This document shows, piece by piece, positions 52,227-62,095 of a stretch of 62,096 nt of DNA. Made by a program: the position numbers and the translations under genes. The stretch lies in NCBI GenBank assembly GCA_017471925.1, contig JAFURM010000034.1, forward strand, positions 1-62,096. The letters are read 5' to 3'. Origin of the DNA: Bacteroides sp. GTDB lineage: Bacteria; Bacteroidota; Bacteroidia; Bacteroidales; Bacteroidaceae. How positions within the stretch are numbered: the first letter of the stretch is position 1; each line of letters starts with the position of its first letter. The notes beneath the pieces are model-generated. The model searched no databases. It saw only the letters and a list, made by a program, of their open reading frames with translations, and had not been told where the DNA came from.

Positions 52227-54002
52227 ATGAAGAATTACCCTAAAATCGGTATTCGCCCCGTCATTGACGGCCGCCAGGGCGGTGTGCGCGAAAGCCTTGA
52301 AGAAAAGACTATGAATCTGGCCAAAGCTGTGGCCGAGTTGATAACTGCTCACCTGAAAAATGCGGATGGAAGTGCCGTGGAGTGTGTGATAGCCGATGGC
52401 ACTATCGGACGTGTGGCCGAGACGGCAGCCTGTGCCGCCAAGTTCGAGCGCGAAGGGGTGGGGGCCACCATCAGTGTCACCTCCTGCTGGTGCTATGGCT
52501 CCGAGACGATGGACATGCATCCCCATTGGCCCAAGGCTGTGTGGGGCTTCAACGGTACGGAGCGTCCGGGAGCCGTCTATCTGGCCGCCGTCCTTGCCGC
52601 CCATGCCCAAAAGGGATTGCCGGCCTTCGGCATCTACGGACATGACGTGCAGGACCTGGACGACAACACCATCCCTGCCGACGTGGCCGAGAAGATTCTG
52701 CGCTGGGCACGTGCCGCACAGGCTGTGGCCACCATGCGCGGACAGAGCTACCTTTCCGTGGGAAGCCAGTGCATGGGTATTGCAGGCAGCATTGTAGACC
52801 AGAATTTCTTCCAGGAATACTTAGGCATGCGCAACGAGAGCGTAGACGAGACCGAAATCCTGCGCCGCATGGACGAGGGAATCTATGACCATGAGGAGTA
52901 TGCCAAGGCTATGGTCTGGACCGAAAAATATTGCAAGCCCAACGAGGGTTGGGACAAGAACCGCCCCGAGAAGCAGAAAGACCGTGCCGGAAAGGATGCC
53001 GACTGGGAGTTCGTGGTGAAGATGACCCTGATTATCCGCGACCTGATGCAGGGCAATCCCCGCCTGCGCGAGATGGGATTCAAGGAAGAGGCCATCGGAC
53101 ACAACGCCATCGCCGCCGGTTTCCAGGGACAGCGCCAGTGGACTGACTGGAAGCCCAACGGTGACTTTTCCGAAGCATTGCTGTGCAGCACTTTCGACTG
53201 GAACGGCCTGCGTGAGGCCTATGTGCTGGCCACGGAAAACGATGCCTGCAACGGCGTAGCCATGCTCTTCGGCAAACTGTTGACCGGTTGCGGACAGATG
53301 TTCAGCGATGTGCGTACCTATTGGAGCCCCGAGGCCGTGAAGCGCGTCACCGGCAAACCGCTCACCGGACTCGCCTCAGGCGGCATGATTCACCTCATCA
53401 ACTCGGGTGCCACCACGCTCGACGCTACCGGCGCCAGCACCAATGCCGCCGGTGAGCCTTGCATGAAGCCCGCTTGGGAGATGACCGATGCTGACGCCGA
53501 AGCCTGCCTGGCCGCTACACAGTGGATGCCGGCCGACCGTGACTACTTCCGTGGAGGCGGCTTCTCCAGCCACTTCCTCAGCAAGGGTGGTATGCCTGTC
53601 ACCATGTCGCGCCTCAATCTGGTGAAGGGATTGGGTCCCGTGCTGCAGATTGCCGAGGGATGGACGGCCGACGTGGAACCGGAAATCCATGAGGCGCTGA
53701 ACATGCGCACCGACCCCACGTGGCCCACAACCTGGTTTGTACCCCGTCTTGATACCTCCAAGGATGCCTTCAAGGATGTCTATTCGGTGATGAACAATTG
53801 GGGAGCCAATCATGGTGCCATCAGCTACGGACACATCGGTGCCGACCTTATCACGCTGGCTTCCATGCTCCGCATACCCGTCTGCATGCACAATGTGCCC
53901 GAAGAGAAGATCTTCCGTCCCGCAGCCTGGAACGCCTTCGGCATGGACAAGGAGGGAGCCGACTATCGCGCCTGTGCAACCTATGGTCCCATCTATAAAT
54001 GA
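52227..54002 (+). CDS. fucI: L-fucose isomerase
   Basis: FucI converts L-fucose to L-fuculose in the cytoplasm (it also acts on D-arabinose). The 591-residue product is full length and collinear with known Fuc[23 protein letters not shown] at the N-terminus and [14 protein letters not shown]. The metal-site region near [24 protein letters not shown] and [17 protein letters not shown] are present. The fucP start codon overlaps its stop. No fucK, fucA or fucR is nearby, unlike the fuc operon of B. thetaiotaomicron. TACTTTG at 52199-52205 is a possible but imperfect -7 box. Confidence 0.96.
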   Translation: MKNYPKIGIRPVIDGRQGGVRESLEEKTMNLAKAVAELITAHLKNADGSAVECVIADGTIGRVAETAACAAKFEREGVGATISVTSCWCYGSETMDMHPHWPKAVWGFNGTERPGAVYLAAVLAAHAQKGLPAFGIYGHDVQDLDDNTIPADVAEKILRWARAAQAVATMRGQSYLSVGSQCMGIAGSIVDQNFFQEYLGMRNESVDETEILRRMDEGIYDHEEYAKAMVWTEKYCKPNEGWDKNRPEKQKDRAGKDADWEFVVKMTLIIRDLMQGNPRLREMGFKEEAIGHNAIAAGFQGQRQWTDWKPNGDFSEALLCSTFDWNGLREAYVLATENDACNGVAMLFGKLLTGCGQMFSDVRTYWSPEAVKRVTGKPLTGLASGGMIHLINSGATTLDATGASTNAAGEPCMKPAWEMTDADAEACLAATQWMPADRDYFRGGGFSSHFLSKGGMPVTMSRLNLVKGLGPVLQIAEGWTADVEPEIHEALNMRTDPTWPTTWFVPRLDTSKDAFKDVYSVMNNWGANHGAISYGHIGADLITLASMLRIPVCMHNVPEEKIFRPAAWNAFGMDKEGADYRACATYGPIYK

Positions 54003-55324
54003 CGCACCGAGGTATGACAGAACAGAAGACCGTAAAGAAACCGCTGGTGCCCCGCAAGTACCTGTTCAGTTTCATTCTCATCACCTCGCTCTTCGCCCTG
54101 TGGGGATTCGCCAACGACATCACGAACCCCATGGTGGCGGCTTTCCAGACGGTGATGGAACTCTCGGCCGCCAAGGCATCGATGGTGCAGTTCGCCTTCT
54201 ATGGCGGCTACGCCACGATGGCCATTCCGGCAGCCCTCTTCATCCGTAAGTACAGCTACAAGAGCGGCATCCTGCTCGGCTTGGGGCTTTATGCCGTGGG
54301 GGCCTTCCTCTTCATTCCGGCCGCTTCCTATCAGGATTTCTCCTTCTTCTGCATATCGTTGTATATCCTGACCTTCGGTCTGGCTTTCCTGGAGACGACG
54401 GCCAATCCCTTCATCCTCTCGTTGGGCGACAAGGAGAGCTCCACACGCCGCCTCAATATGGCGCAGGCCTTCAATCCGGTAGGCTCGCTCAGCGGTATGG
54501 CGGTGGCCTCCTTCCTGGTGCTTCCCTACCTGCTGTCCGACCGGCGCGATGCGACGGGGCAGATTGTCTTCGACTCCCTCTCCGAGGCCGAGAAGGCCGA
54601 TATTCGCCTGCACGACCTGGCCGTTATCCGTGACCCCTATGTGGCCATCGGCCTGGTGGTGCTCTGTGTCTTCATCGTGATAGCCCTGACCCGCATGCCG
54701 AAGGTGCGCGAGGAGGAGGCCACGGGCGAGAACCGCAGCGTCAGACAGACCCTCTCCAACCTGTGGCACAACAAGGTCTATCGTGAGGGCGTCTTCTCCC
54801 AGGTCTGTTATGTGGCGGCCCAAATCATGGTGTGGACCTTCATCATCCAGTATGCCGACCATTTGGGTATCAACAAGGCTGTGGCCCAGACGTATAACAT
54901 CGTTGCCATGTCGCTGAACCTGGTGGGACGTTTCATCGGTACCTACATCATGAAGTTCGTGAACACCCGTCGCCTGCTCACCATCTTCGGCGTGGGAGCT
55001 TCCATCTGTACAGTGGGCGCCATCTTCATCGAAGGCATATGGGGACTTTACAGTCTGGTGCTCATCAGTCTTTTCATGTCCATCATGTTCCCCTCCATCT
55101 ATGGCATTGCCTTGGAGAATGTAGACGTGCAGGACACCAAACTGGGAGCAGCTTTCCTGGTGATGGCCATTGTGGGCGGTGCCCTGATGCCTCCCTTGCA
55201 GGGACTCCTCATCGACCAGGAGGTGTTGCTGGGCATGCCGGCCGTCAATGTGTCGTTTGTCTTGCCCCTCCTCTGCTTCTTTGTCGTCACCATCTATGGC
55301 TATCGGACGCTGAAGGCACGCTGA
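53999..55324 (+). CDS. fucP: L-fucose:proton symporter
   Basis: A 441-residue major-facilitator permease of the FucP family with about 12 helices. It has [26 protein letters not shown] in helix 1, where the FucP acidic proton-coupling residue lies, and [14 protein letters not shown] in helix 4. The ATG at 53999 overlaps the fucI stop in ATGA, which indicates coupling; a second ATG at 54014 (MTEQKTVKK) is equally possible. Transport of a fucose-like sugar is likely from its partner gene. Confidence 0.93.
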   Translation: MTHRGMTEQKTVKKPLVPRKYLFSFILITSLFALWGFANDITNPMVAAFQTVMELSAAKASMVQFAFYGGYATMAIPAALFIRKYSYKSGILLGLGLYAVGAFLFIPAASYQDFSFFCISLYILTFGLAFLETTANPFILSLGDKESSTRRLNMAQAFNPVGSLSGMAVASFLVLPYLLSDRRDATGQIVFDSLSEAEKADIRLHDLAVIRDPYVAIGLVVLCVFIVIALTRMPKVREEEATGENRSVRQTLSNLWHNKVYREGVFSQVCYVAAQIMVWTFIIQYADHLGINKAVAQTYNIVAMSLNLVGRFIGTYIMKFVNTRRLLTIFGVGASICTVGAIFIEGIWGLYSLVLISLFMSIMFPSIYGIALENVDVQDTKLGAAFLVMAIVGGALMPPLQGLLIDQEVLLGMPAVNVSFVLPLLCFFVVTIYGYRTLKAR

Positions 55325-55352
55325 GCAGGACTTTAGATACGGCAGAGATATT

Positions 55353-55426
55353 TTAGGCACGGATTACACGGATCTTCACGGATTTATATCACTATAAACC
55401 GTTTTATCCGTGTAGTCCGTGCCTAA
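55353..55426. repeat. dispersed iteron palindrome, copy F
   Basis: Left arm TTAGGCACGGATTACACGGA (55353-55372) with a third iteron CACGGATTT (55377-55385); right arm TCCGTGTAGTCCGTGCCTAA (55407-55426). The arms match at 19 of 20 positions. It lies 28 nt after the fucP stop codon. Confidence 0.9.
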
Positions 55427-55463
55427 ATTCACTATCCGCCATACTTGCATAGGGCTACAAAAA

Positions 55464-55500
55464 AACGTCCCCCGGGTACGGTGTTGGGGGACGTTCCTTT
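55464..55500. terminator. bidirectional terminator between fucP and GH105
   Basis: AACGTCCCCC (55464-55473) pairs perfectly with GGGGGACGTT (55486-55495). T-runs on the minus strand (seven) and plus strand (CCTTTT) allow use by both convergent genes. Confidence 0.9.
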
Positions 55501-55585
55501 TCATGCTCTACATTTGTTTGTGTTTTCTTGTTATGGATTTGTTATCAAGTTATCAAATAGTTTTTCAAATAGTTCCTCGAATAGC

Positions 55586-56710
55586 TTATCTCAGCTTGTA
55601 GACCTCGCTGCCGGCCAGCAGGAAGCAGCCGATGCCATAGTCCTCGAAGTCGGGCAGGTTGTTGTAGCCCACGGGCTGTCCGTCTTTCGGCTCCTTGCCC
55701 GTACCCTGCACGTAGCCTAAGCAACCGTTGTCGGGATGCACCGCCTCTTTCACCATGGCGTTCCAGGCCTTCAGCAGCACGGGCAGATATTCGTTGCGGT
55801 CCAGCAGGCCGTTGCGCACGCCCCATGCCATGCCATAGACGAAGAGGGAAGTGCCTGAAACCTCCTTGCCGCCGAAGTTGCTCTCGTCGTGGAGGCTCAC
55901 GTTCCAGTAGCCATCCTTGCGTTGGCACTTCTTGATGGCCTTGCTCATGGCCAGGAAGTCGTTGATGTAGTCCTGACGGTGAGCCTCGTCGGCCGGAATC
56001 TCTTCTAATACGCGCACCAGTGCGGCATATACCCATCCGTTGCCGCGGCTCCAGTAGCAGTCTTCGCCGTTAGGCTCCTTGTAGGGAGGGTCGAAGTCGC
56101 GGTCTCTCCACCACAGGCAGTCCTTGGGGTTGTACATGCCGTTGCCGCCTTCCACGTTGCGGGTGTGGCTGTACATGTCCCACATCTTGTCGAAGTAGCG
56201 GCGGTCGCCCGTCTCCTTGCCCAGCTTGGCCAGCACCGGCATTCCCATCTGTATGGCATCTATCCACCACCAGTCGCCGTCTTGCGGAGCGTTCACAATC
56301 ATGTCGGCATTCACCTTGGCGTTCTGAATCATGCGCCAGTCGTGCGTGATGCGATACATGTCTATATAGACCTGGCTGCAGCAGTAGTCGTCGGCATCGC
56401 GTGTGGTCGTGCCGTTGCGGGGGGTCCACTTGTGGGCTTCGCCCCATTCATACATGTATTGGTAGTATTGCTGTTTGGGATAGACGCTATAGAGGGCCAT
56501 CAGACCTTCGTAGTACACGGCGCGTGTCCACAAACTGCTGGGGCGCATCTTGTTTCTGACGAAGGTGGGCATTCCGGCATCGGGCCATTTCTTCATGAAG
56601 TAGGCGTTCACTGCGGTCATCGCTTTCAGTGTTTCGCGTCTGTCGGGCAGTTGTTGTGCTGTCGCCATCAGGCAGGTCAGCAAAAGCAATAGGAGTAAAT
56701 TTCTTCTCAT
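55586..56710 (-). CDS. GH105 unsaturated rhamnogalacturonyl hydrolase
   Basis: A 374-residue (alpha/alpha)6-barrel hydrolase of family GH105, with signal peptide (RRNLLLLLLLTCLMATAQ). These enzymes remove the unsaturated uronic acid left on oligosaccharides by polysaccharide lyases, mostly from pectic rhamnogalacturonan. The catalytic Asp is probably D151 in WWWIDAIQMGMPVLAKLG. YWSRGNGWVYAAL and DGYWNVSL are family motifs. I start at 56710; 53 upstream codons would begin before the promoter at 56747. It lies downstream of SusC/SusD and after a hairpin, so it may be read from its own promoter. Confidence 0.9.
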   Translation of the reverse strand: MRRNLLLLLLLTCLMATAQQLPDRRETLKAMTAVNAYFMKKWPDAGMPTFVRNKMRPSSLWTRAVYYEGLMALYSVYPKQQYYQYMYEWGEAHKWTPRNGTTTRDADDYCCSQVYIDMYRITHDWRMIQNAKVNADMIVNAPQDGDWWWIDAIQMGMPVLAKLGKETGDRRYFDKMWDMYSHTRNVEGGNGMYNPKDCLWWRDRDFDPPYKEPNGEDCYWSRGNGWVYAALVRVLEEIPADEAHRQDYINDFLAMSKAIKKCQRKDGYWNVSLHDESNFGGKEVSGTSLFVYGMAWGVRNGLLDRNEYLPVLLKAWNAMVKEAVHPDNGCLGYVQGTGKEPKDGQPVGYNNLPDFEDYGIGCFLLAGSEVYKLR

Positions 56711-56746
56711 GTCGTTTTTGTTTTCTTGTTTGTTTATTCCTGTCGG

Positions 56747-56754
56747 CAAAGGTA
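56747..56754 (-). promoter_or_regulatory. -7 box of the GH105 gene
   Basis: TACCTTTG on the minus strand, 36 nt before the start at 56710. Confidence 0.65.
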
Positions 56755-56824
56755 GTACACCTATATATATATATGTAATGGAAAAACATACATCTTCCTT
56801 GAAAATCGTGCAGAACAGACGAAA

Positions 56825-56870
56825 AGTGGCGCATGAATGCCGGCTTTTCACCGTCATTGCATGCGCCACT
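56825..56870 (-). terminator. hairpin after the second SusD gene
   Basis: AGTGGCGCATG (56825-56835) pairs perfectly with CATGCGCCACT (56860-56870). The minus-strand tail has only four T, so it may stabilise the susCD transcript end as much as terminate. Confidence 0.65.
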
Positions 56871-56933
56871 AAAGCTAATTAGCTTGAATCTTTAAACCTC
56901 TGCTAATACCTATTTCTATAATTGTCTATCGGA

Positions 56934-59036
56934 TTAATAGCCCGGGTTCTGCCAAGCAGCCTTCTGTTCTTCCGACAGGTTGGTACCGTCTTCATTCAAC
57001 AGACCATCAATGAAGGACTGGGCAATGGGACGATAGAGATGCTTGTCGGCAATGTTAGAAGCTGCTTCGGGGTTGTAAGCCTTGGTACGCTGAATCAAGG
57101 TCTTTGTACGAGACAAGGTCTCCCAACGCTGCCATTCACCGGCCAACTCGCGGGTGCGTTCATTCAGAATGAAGTGGAGTGCACGCTGATACTCACCGGA
57201 AACGCCCAGGTTGCTCAGGATAGCCTCGTCTTCAGCAGGCAGATTGGCAGGGAATGACTTCAAGGTCAAGTCTGAAGCGGCAGTCGTTACTTCCAAATCG
57301 GGATTTGACAAGTAATACGTATTCATGTTCAGATTTGAGTTGATGTAGTTCGCGGCTGCTGTACCGGTATTCAGACTGTTATTTTCAAATGCTTGTGAAC
57401 CGTCAATGTAGAAGGAGCGGTTTTCGCCATTCTTCCACTGAGCGCGGGCACGGACCACATTGATGTCGGCCATAGCATCGCTGTACTTGCCTTGACGAAC
57501 ATAGCACTCTGCACGCACCAAGAAGGTTTCAGCCAAGCGAGCCATCGTTACGTCACGATAGGAGTCACCCTTTTCAGCCGTACGCGTACCGTCTTCGGCC
57601 TTGTTGATACCGGCCCAGAAGTTGCAAATGGGTTGACTCTTGAAATCCGGCATAACGTAATTCCCGTTTTGATAGAGCACTGAAGAGGCAGGAATCCACT
57701 GTCCCTTGGTTGAAGTCAGCTCGCCGGTAGTAGCCGTCTGACGGCCTTCACCCTTCCATTCCGGCAGACGACCTTCTTCATCCGTAAATGTAGGATTCTG
57801 AACAGCTGCACCGAAAGTATAGCCGTCATAAGTATGGTCATCCTTGGTATTCAGAATCATAATGACAGCAGGGTCACCCAATGCAACACCCTTGCTTGCG
57901 TCAGTTACGGTGTTGGCGCCAAATACAGTCTTGAATGTCTTCCACAGACGGGCATCGTTCACATGGTCATAAACTGCATAAGTATACTCTGTAGGCCGAC
58001 AACGCTGGAACTCCATACCACCAATCCAGTAACCGCGTTTTACCCAACCACCGGACACATTGGCAAACTGTGGCTGATAGTAGTTGTAAGTACGGTTGCC
58101 GAAACGGCCCACAGTAGGACTATCGGCATTGAAGCCGGCAGCCATCAGGATTTCATCCAATTGCTCGGCGGCGCAGTCAATGCCTGTCCAGTTGGCATAC
58201 AGGTCACTGAAGTTCTCCGTAAGTCTGCCACCACGGGCATTGATGGCATATGTACAAGCCTCAATGGCCTCTTTCAGGTCAGCCTCTTTTGTTGCACTGT
58301 TCCATGCATCACAACGTTCGGAAGCGCGGAACAAGAGAGCCTTGGCCAAGAAGTGGGCTGCTGTAGCCTTGGTCCAAGTGATACCCTTGCCATAAGTGAA
58401 CTCTTCACCGTTGAAAAGCTCGTAAGCCTGACGAAGGTCGGAAATCACTGACTCCCAGCATTCCTGCTCAGTTGAGCGGTTCAGATGGCGAACGACGCCT
58501 GATGCAGGAGTGAGTTGCAGAACTACACCACCATACTGTGCAGTCAGACGATAGTAATTGTAGCCACGCAAGAAGTAGGCATGAGCCAAACAGCGCTTGC
58601 GAATAGTCTCATCCGTAATCTTGTCTGCCTTGGCGATAATCGTGTTGCAAGAAGCGATACCATAGTATAACTCATCCCACAATGCATTGGGTGCAGGACA
58701 GTTCTTGTTGGCAGCACCGGTTTCAGGAGTTGCGGCAATAGGACCAAAACGATGGTCATACGTATTCCACGGCTCAGCAGTCAGGTCATTGCCGTTGGTA
58801 AACTCATCTGTTCCATAGAGGGTAACACCGTAGGCCCATTCGTAACCGAAATGCCAACGGATATTGCCATACAGAGAGATGGCCAATGCTTCCAGACCTT
58901 CTGCTGTTTCAAAATAGTCAGTAGAATATTTGGTGGTCAGCTCTTCATCCAAGAAGTCAGACGAACATGAGGTGGTGGTACCGGCTACCAATGCCAGTGA
59001 AAAGGCACCTCCTATGATGTATTTATTTAATTTCAT
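56934..59036 (-). CDS. SusD/RagB-family protein, large form
   Basis: A 700-residue SusD-like surface lipoprotein (lipobox TTTSC) that partners the SusC at 59072. N-terminal FLDEELTTKYSTDYFETAEGLEALA and RCLAHAYFLRGYNYYRLTAQYGG mark the SusD fold. The C-terminal FILNERTRELAGEWQRWETLSRTKTLIQRT is the conserved end. It is longer than the usual 500-600 residues because of extended loops between about 250 and 520. The glycan is unknown; the nearby GH105 suggests a pectin fragment. Confidence 0.94.
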   Translation of the reverse strand: MKLNKYIIGGAFSLALVAGTTTSCSSDFLDEELTTKYSTDYFETAEGLEALAISLYGNIRWHFGYEWAYGVTLYGTDEFTNGNDLTAEPWNTYDHRFGPIAATPETGAANKNCPAPNALWDELYYGIASCNTIIAKADKITDETIRKRCLAHAYFLRGYNYYRLTAQYGGVVLQLTPASGVVRHLNRSTEQECWESVISDLRQAYELFNGEEFTYGKGITWTKATAAHFLAKALLFRASERCDAWNSATKEADLKEAIEACTYAINARGGRLTENFSDLYANWTGIDCAAEQLDEILMAAGFNADSPTVGRFGNRTYNYYQPQFANVSGGWVKRGYWIGGMEFQRCRPTEYTYAVYDHVNDARLWKTFKTVFGANTVTDASKGVALGDPAVIMILNTKDDHTYDGYTFGAAVQNPTFTDEEGRLPEWKGEGRQTATTGELTSTKGQWIPASSVLYQNGNYVMPDFKSQPICNFWAGINKAEDGTRTAEKGDSYRDVTMARLAETFLVRAECYVRQGKYSDAMADINVVRARAQWKNGENRSFYIDGSQAFENNSLNTGTAAANYINSNLNMNTYYLSNPDLEVTTAASDLTLKSFPANLPAEDEAILSNLGVSGEYQRALHFILNERTRELAGEWQRWETLSRTKTLIQRTKAYNPEAASNIADKHLYRPIAQSFIDGLLNEDGTNLSEEQKAAWQNPGY

Positions 59037-59071
59037 ATATGCTATAGTTTAAGTTTTACACACTGATTGTC

Positions 59072-62000
59072 TTAGAAGCTAACTTCCAAACCGAATACGA
59101 AACTACGGTTGAAGTATGTCTTGTTTACATCCAAGTCATAGTTGTCAATGGACTGATGGATGCTGAAGGGGTTGATGACCTGAGTATAGAGTTTCAGGTG
59201 AGACAGACCGGATTTGGCAATCATCTTCTTGGGGAAGTTGTAGCCCAAAGAGATGTTGCGCACCTTGATATAAGAAGCATCCTTGTAGCCGAGCAGAGAA
59301 GAGAAGCTGTCAGCAGAACCGGAAGTGGCTTGTCCGAGAATCGGTTTCTGGAATTCAGCACCTGTATTGGTCGGAGTCCAATAGTCCACTTCTACCTGAT
59401 TACCGTGGGCAGTCATGGCATGTCCACCGGTTGAAACCGTGTAACCCATGCGGCCAATCATGCTGATACCCAGGTCAAAGTTCTTGTAGCTGAAGTTGTT
59501 TGACCAACCCATAGTCCAGTTCGGTCTCTTGTGGCCCAAAATAACTCGGTCGTTGGCATCCATCTGGTAGTCACCGTTCTGATCCTTCGGACGGACATTA
59601 CCGGCAGTGAAATTGTAGCCATTGGCATTCCACTTGGCCATTTCTGCAGCGTCCTCTTCTTGCCAGATGCCATCGTGTGCATAACCGTAGAATACAGCCA
59701 TGGATTCACCGATGAACCACGCATTGTCCACCATGTCGTTCTTGCCGTATGCCAGTTCTTCAATCTTGTCTTTCTGATAAGCGATGTTGAAGTTGGTGTC
59801 CCAAACGAAGCCGGTGCTGGTTTGTACGGGAGTAGCATTCAAGGTCAATTCCACACCTTTGTTGCTGGTCTTACCGATATTGGTGTAGGTTCCGGGGAAG
59901 CCTGTCAGCGTCGGGATGTTGGTGTACATGATGTTGTCATTGGTTGTAGACCAGTAGAATTCCAAGCTACCGCTGATGCGGTTGTTCAACACACCGAAAT
60001 CAACACCGATGTTATACTGCGTAGTCTTCTCCCAGCCCAAATCAGGATTGGCCATTGTCAGCTGAGTGTCTGTATAATAAGGTTCATTGGTCGTATAACC
60101 GAGCTGATTACCCATGCCGTTGAAAGGCAGGTAGATGGAGGTGATATCACCCTTGGTGTCATAGGGTTTTACAGAAGCATTACCGGTGGTACCCATACCT
60201 ACACGGAGTTTCAGGTTGGAGATCCACTCGATGTCCTTGATGAAATCTTCTTCAGAGAGTCTCCATGCCAATGCAGCAGAGGGGAAGAAGTCCCACTTGT
60301 TGCCTTCTGCCAACTGAGAGGCACCGTCCCAACGTCCGGATACGGTCAACAGGTAGCGCTCATTGAAGCCATAGTTCAAGCGAACCATATAGGAAGTCAA
60401 TTGGCGTTCTGTAAGACCGGAGCCCATAGAGGCAGAATAGTCTTTGTTGGTAAGGTCAATGGAACCGAATGCGTTCCAAAGGTAGGAATCCTTAGGAATG
60501 TTACTTGCAGCCATAGAAGACTCTTCAATATTCCAGGCAGAAGCGGTCTGCAACAAAGTCACACCCACTTTATGCTTTTCGGCAAAAGTGCGGTCAAACG
60601 TAATCATGTTGTCCAGCGTCCAAGAGAAGTCACGACGATTTTTCAGACGAGCATAGCTCTTGCCCTCAGAACCATCACTGTTCAGTCTGTTGACAGAAGT
60701 TCCGTCAATGTAGACACCTTCGCGCCAGTTGCGATAGTCAGGACCAAAGGCTATTTTATAGCGAAGTCCTTTCAAAGGCTTCCACATCTCACCGAAATCA
60801 AAAGTGGCTGCAAAGCTGGCCAATGCTCTGAAAATCTGAGATTGCTGTGTAGACTTGTTCCATTCATCTACGATATTATACGTACCGCTTTCACCACCCG
60901 GATTAATGACGATGTTGCCGTTGGCATCATAGGGTACAGCCATATTGTAGATTCCCTTAGCCTTACCATAGATGGCATCGGGAACACTGTTGCTGCTTGC
61001 ACCAAGCGTAGAGATACCATAGTCCTGCTCGCTCCATGTGGCATTGATGTTGGCATTCAAGGTAAACCACTTCACCGGAGTGATGTTCACACTCAACTTA
61101 CCGGTGTAACGCTCATACCACTGTCCCTTTTGAGTACCGTCGTTCTTCAGATAGCCGAAAGAACCATAAGCGTTCATCTTTTCGTTACCACCACTGGCAC
61201 TTACTGTGTGCTCATGCGACAAAGAAGTCTGAGTCACCAAATCTGCCCAATCGGTATTGGTCACCTTAGAGGGATCCCAAGTACCACCGGCCCAACCTTT
61301 CAGGACGTTGTCTCGGGAAGTCTGTCCATCCAATGAACTGTCAAAAAGGAGCATATCATTCTCCTTTGTGGGAGAATCCGGATGGGCATAAGTTGTGGGG
61401 TCTAAGTTGTAGGCAGCCCAACGACGGAACGTGATGAAATCGCTTGCGCTCATAGAAGGAGCCTTGTCCACAATATTAGATACGGTGAGCGTACCGCTAT
61501 AGTTCAGCGAGAACTTACCCTCCTTGCCCTGCTTGGTTGTAACAAGGATAACACCATTGGCACCACGAGAACCGTAGATGGCAGTAGCCGAAGCGTCTTT
61601 CAACACATCAATACTCTCAATGTCGCGCGGGTTCAGCGTTTCAATGGCTGATGCTGACATCAAGGGCACGCCATCCACCACATACAACGGAGCATTGTTG
61701 TCAGAATTCAAAGAGCGTTCACCACGAATGCGGATTTCGCCAAGACTACCCGGACGTTCATTGGTCGTGATGTCCACACCGGCAGCTTTACCCTGCAATG
61801 CTTCGAAAGCATTGTTTACGGGGCGCACAGAGAGTTGTTCTGCACTGACACTTGCCATAGCACCGGTTACGTCACTTCTTTTCTGAACACCATAACCTAC
61901 TACCACCACTTCGTCCAGCAGTTCGGTGTCTTCCTTCAGTTGCACCTTCACTGTACTCTTGCCGGCTACCGAGATGTCCTGGGTCTTGAAGCCCACGTAG

Positions 62001-62095
62001 CTCACCTGGATGGTTCCGTCGGCAGGAACGTTTTGCAGACGGAAGTTACCGTCGATGTCGGTAATCACACCGTTGCTGGTGCCCTTCACCACCAC
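59072..62095 (-). CDS. SusC/RagA TonB-dependent transporter (partial, N-terminus outside window)
   Basis: The last 1007 codons of a SusC-like oligosaccharide importer. The reading frame is open to the window edge, so the signal peptide and true start lie to the right. Visible are the end of the carboxypeptidase-D-like domain (GVITDIDGNFRLQNVPADGTIQVSYVGF), the TonB-box region DEVVVVGYG, the plug (FEALQGKAAGVDITT..IRIRGERSLN) and the barrel ending FVFGLEVSF. It is 35 nt upstream of its SusD partner. Confidence 0.95.
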   Translation of the reverse strand: MVVKGTSNGVITDIDGNFRLQNVPADGTIQVSYVGFKTQDISVAGKSTVKVQLKEDTELLDEVVVVGYGVQKRSDVTGAMASVSAEQLSVRPVNNAFEALQGKAAGVDITTNERPGSLGEIRIRGERSLNSDNNAPLYVVDGVPLMSASAIETLNPRDIESIDVLKDASATAIYGSRGANGVILVTTKQGKEGKFSLNYSGTLTVSNIVDKAPSMSASDFITFRRWAAYNLDPTTYAHPDSPTKENDMLLFDSSLDGQTSRDNVLKGWAGGTWDPSKVTNTDWADLVTQTSLSHEHTVSASGGNEKMNAYGSFGYLKNDGTQKGQWYERYTGKLSVNITPVKWFTLNANINATWSEQDYGISTLGASSNSVPDAIYGKAKGIYNMAVPYDANGNIVINPGGESGTYNIVDEWNKSTQQSQIFRALASFAATFDFGEMWKPLKGLRYKIAFGPDYRNWREGVYIDGTSVNRLNSDGSEGKSYARLKNRRDFSWTLDNMITFDRTFAEKHKVGVTLLQTASAWNIEESSMAASNIPKDSYLWNAFGSIDLTNKDYSASMGSGLTERQLTSYMVRLNYGFNERYLLTVSGRWDGASQLAEGNKWDFFPSAALAWRLSEEDFIKDIEWISNLKLRVGMGTTGNASVKPYDTKGDITSIYLPFNGMGNQLGYTTNEPYYTDTQLTMANPDLGWEKTTQYNIGVDFGVLNNRISGSLEFYWSTTNDNIMYTNIPTLTGFPGTYTNIGKTSNKGVELTLNATPVQTSTGFVWDTNFNIAYQKDKIEELAYGKNDMVDNAWFIGESMAVFYGYAHDGIWQEEDAAEMAKWNANGYNFTAGNVRPKDQNGDYQMDANDRVILGHKRPNWTMGWSNNFSYKNFDLGISMIGRMGYTVSTGGHAMTAHGNQVEVDYWTPTNTGAEFQKPILGQATSGSADSFSSLLGYKDASYIKVRNISLGYNFPKKMIAKSGLSHLKLYTQVINPFSIHQSIDNYDLDVNKTYFNRSFVFGLEVSF

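Noticed and set aside
56872-56885. Perfect 14-bp palindrome AAGCTAATTAGCTT
   Set aside because: It lies between the SusD stop codon and its hairpin terminator, away from any promoter; it may be chance.
59531-61336. 601-codon plus-strand open frame inside the second susC
   Set aside because: Antisense to a clearly coding SusC; no start signal or family features.
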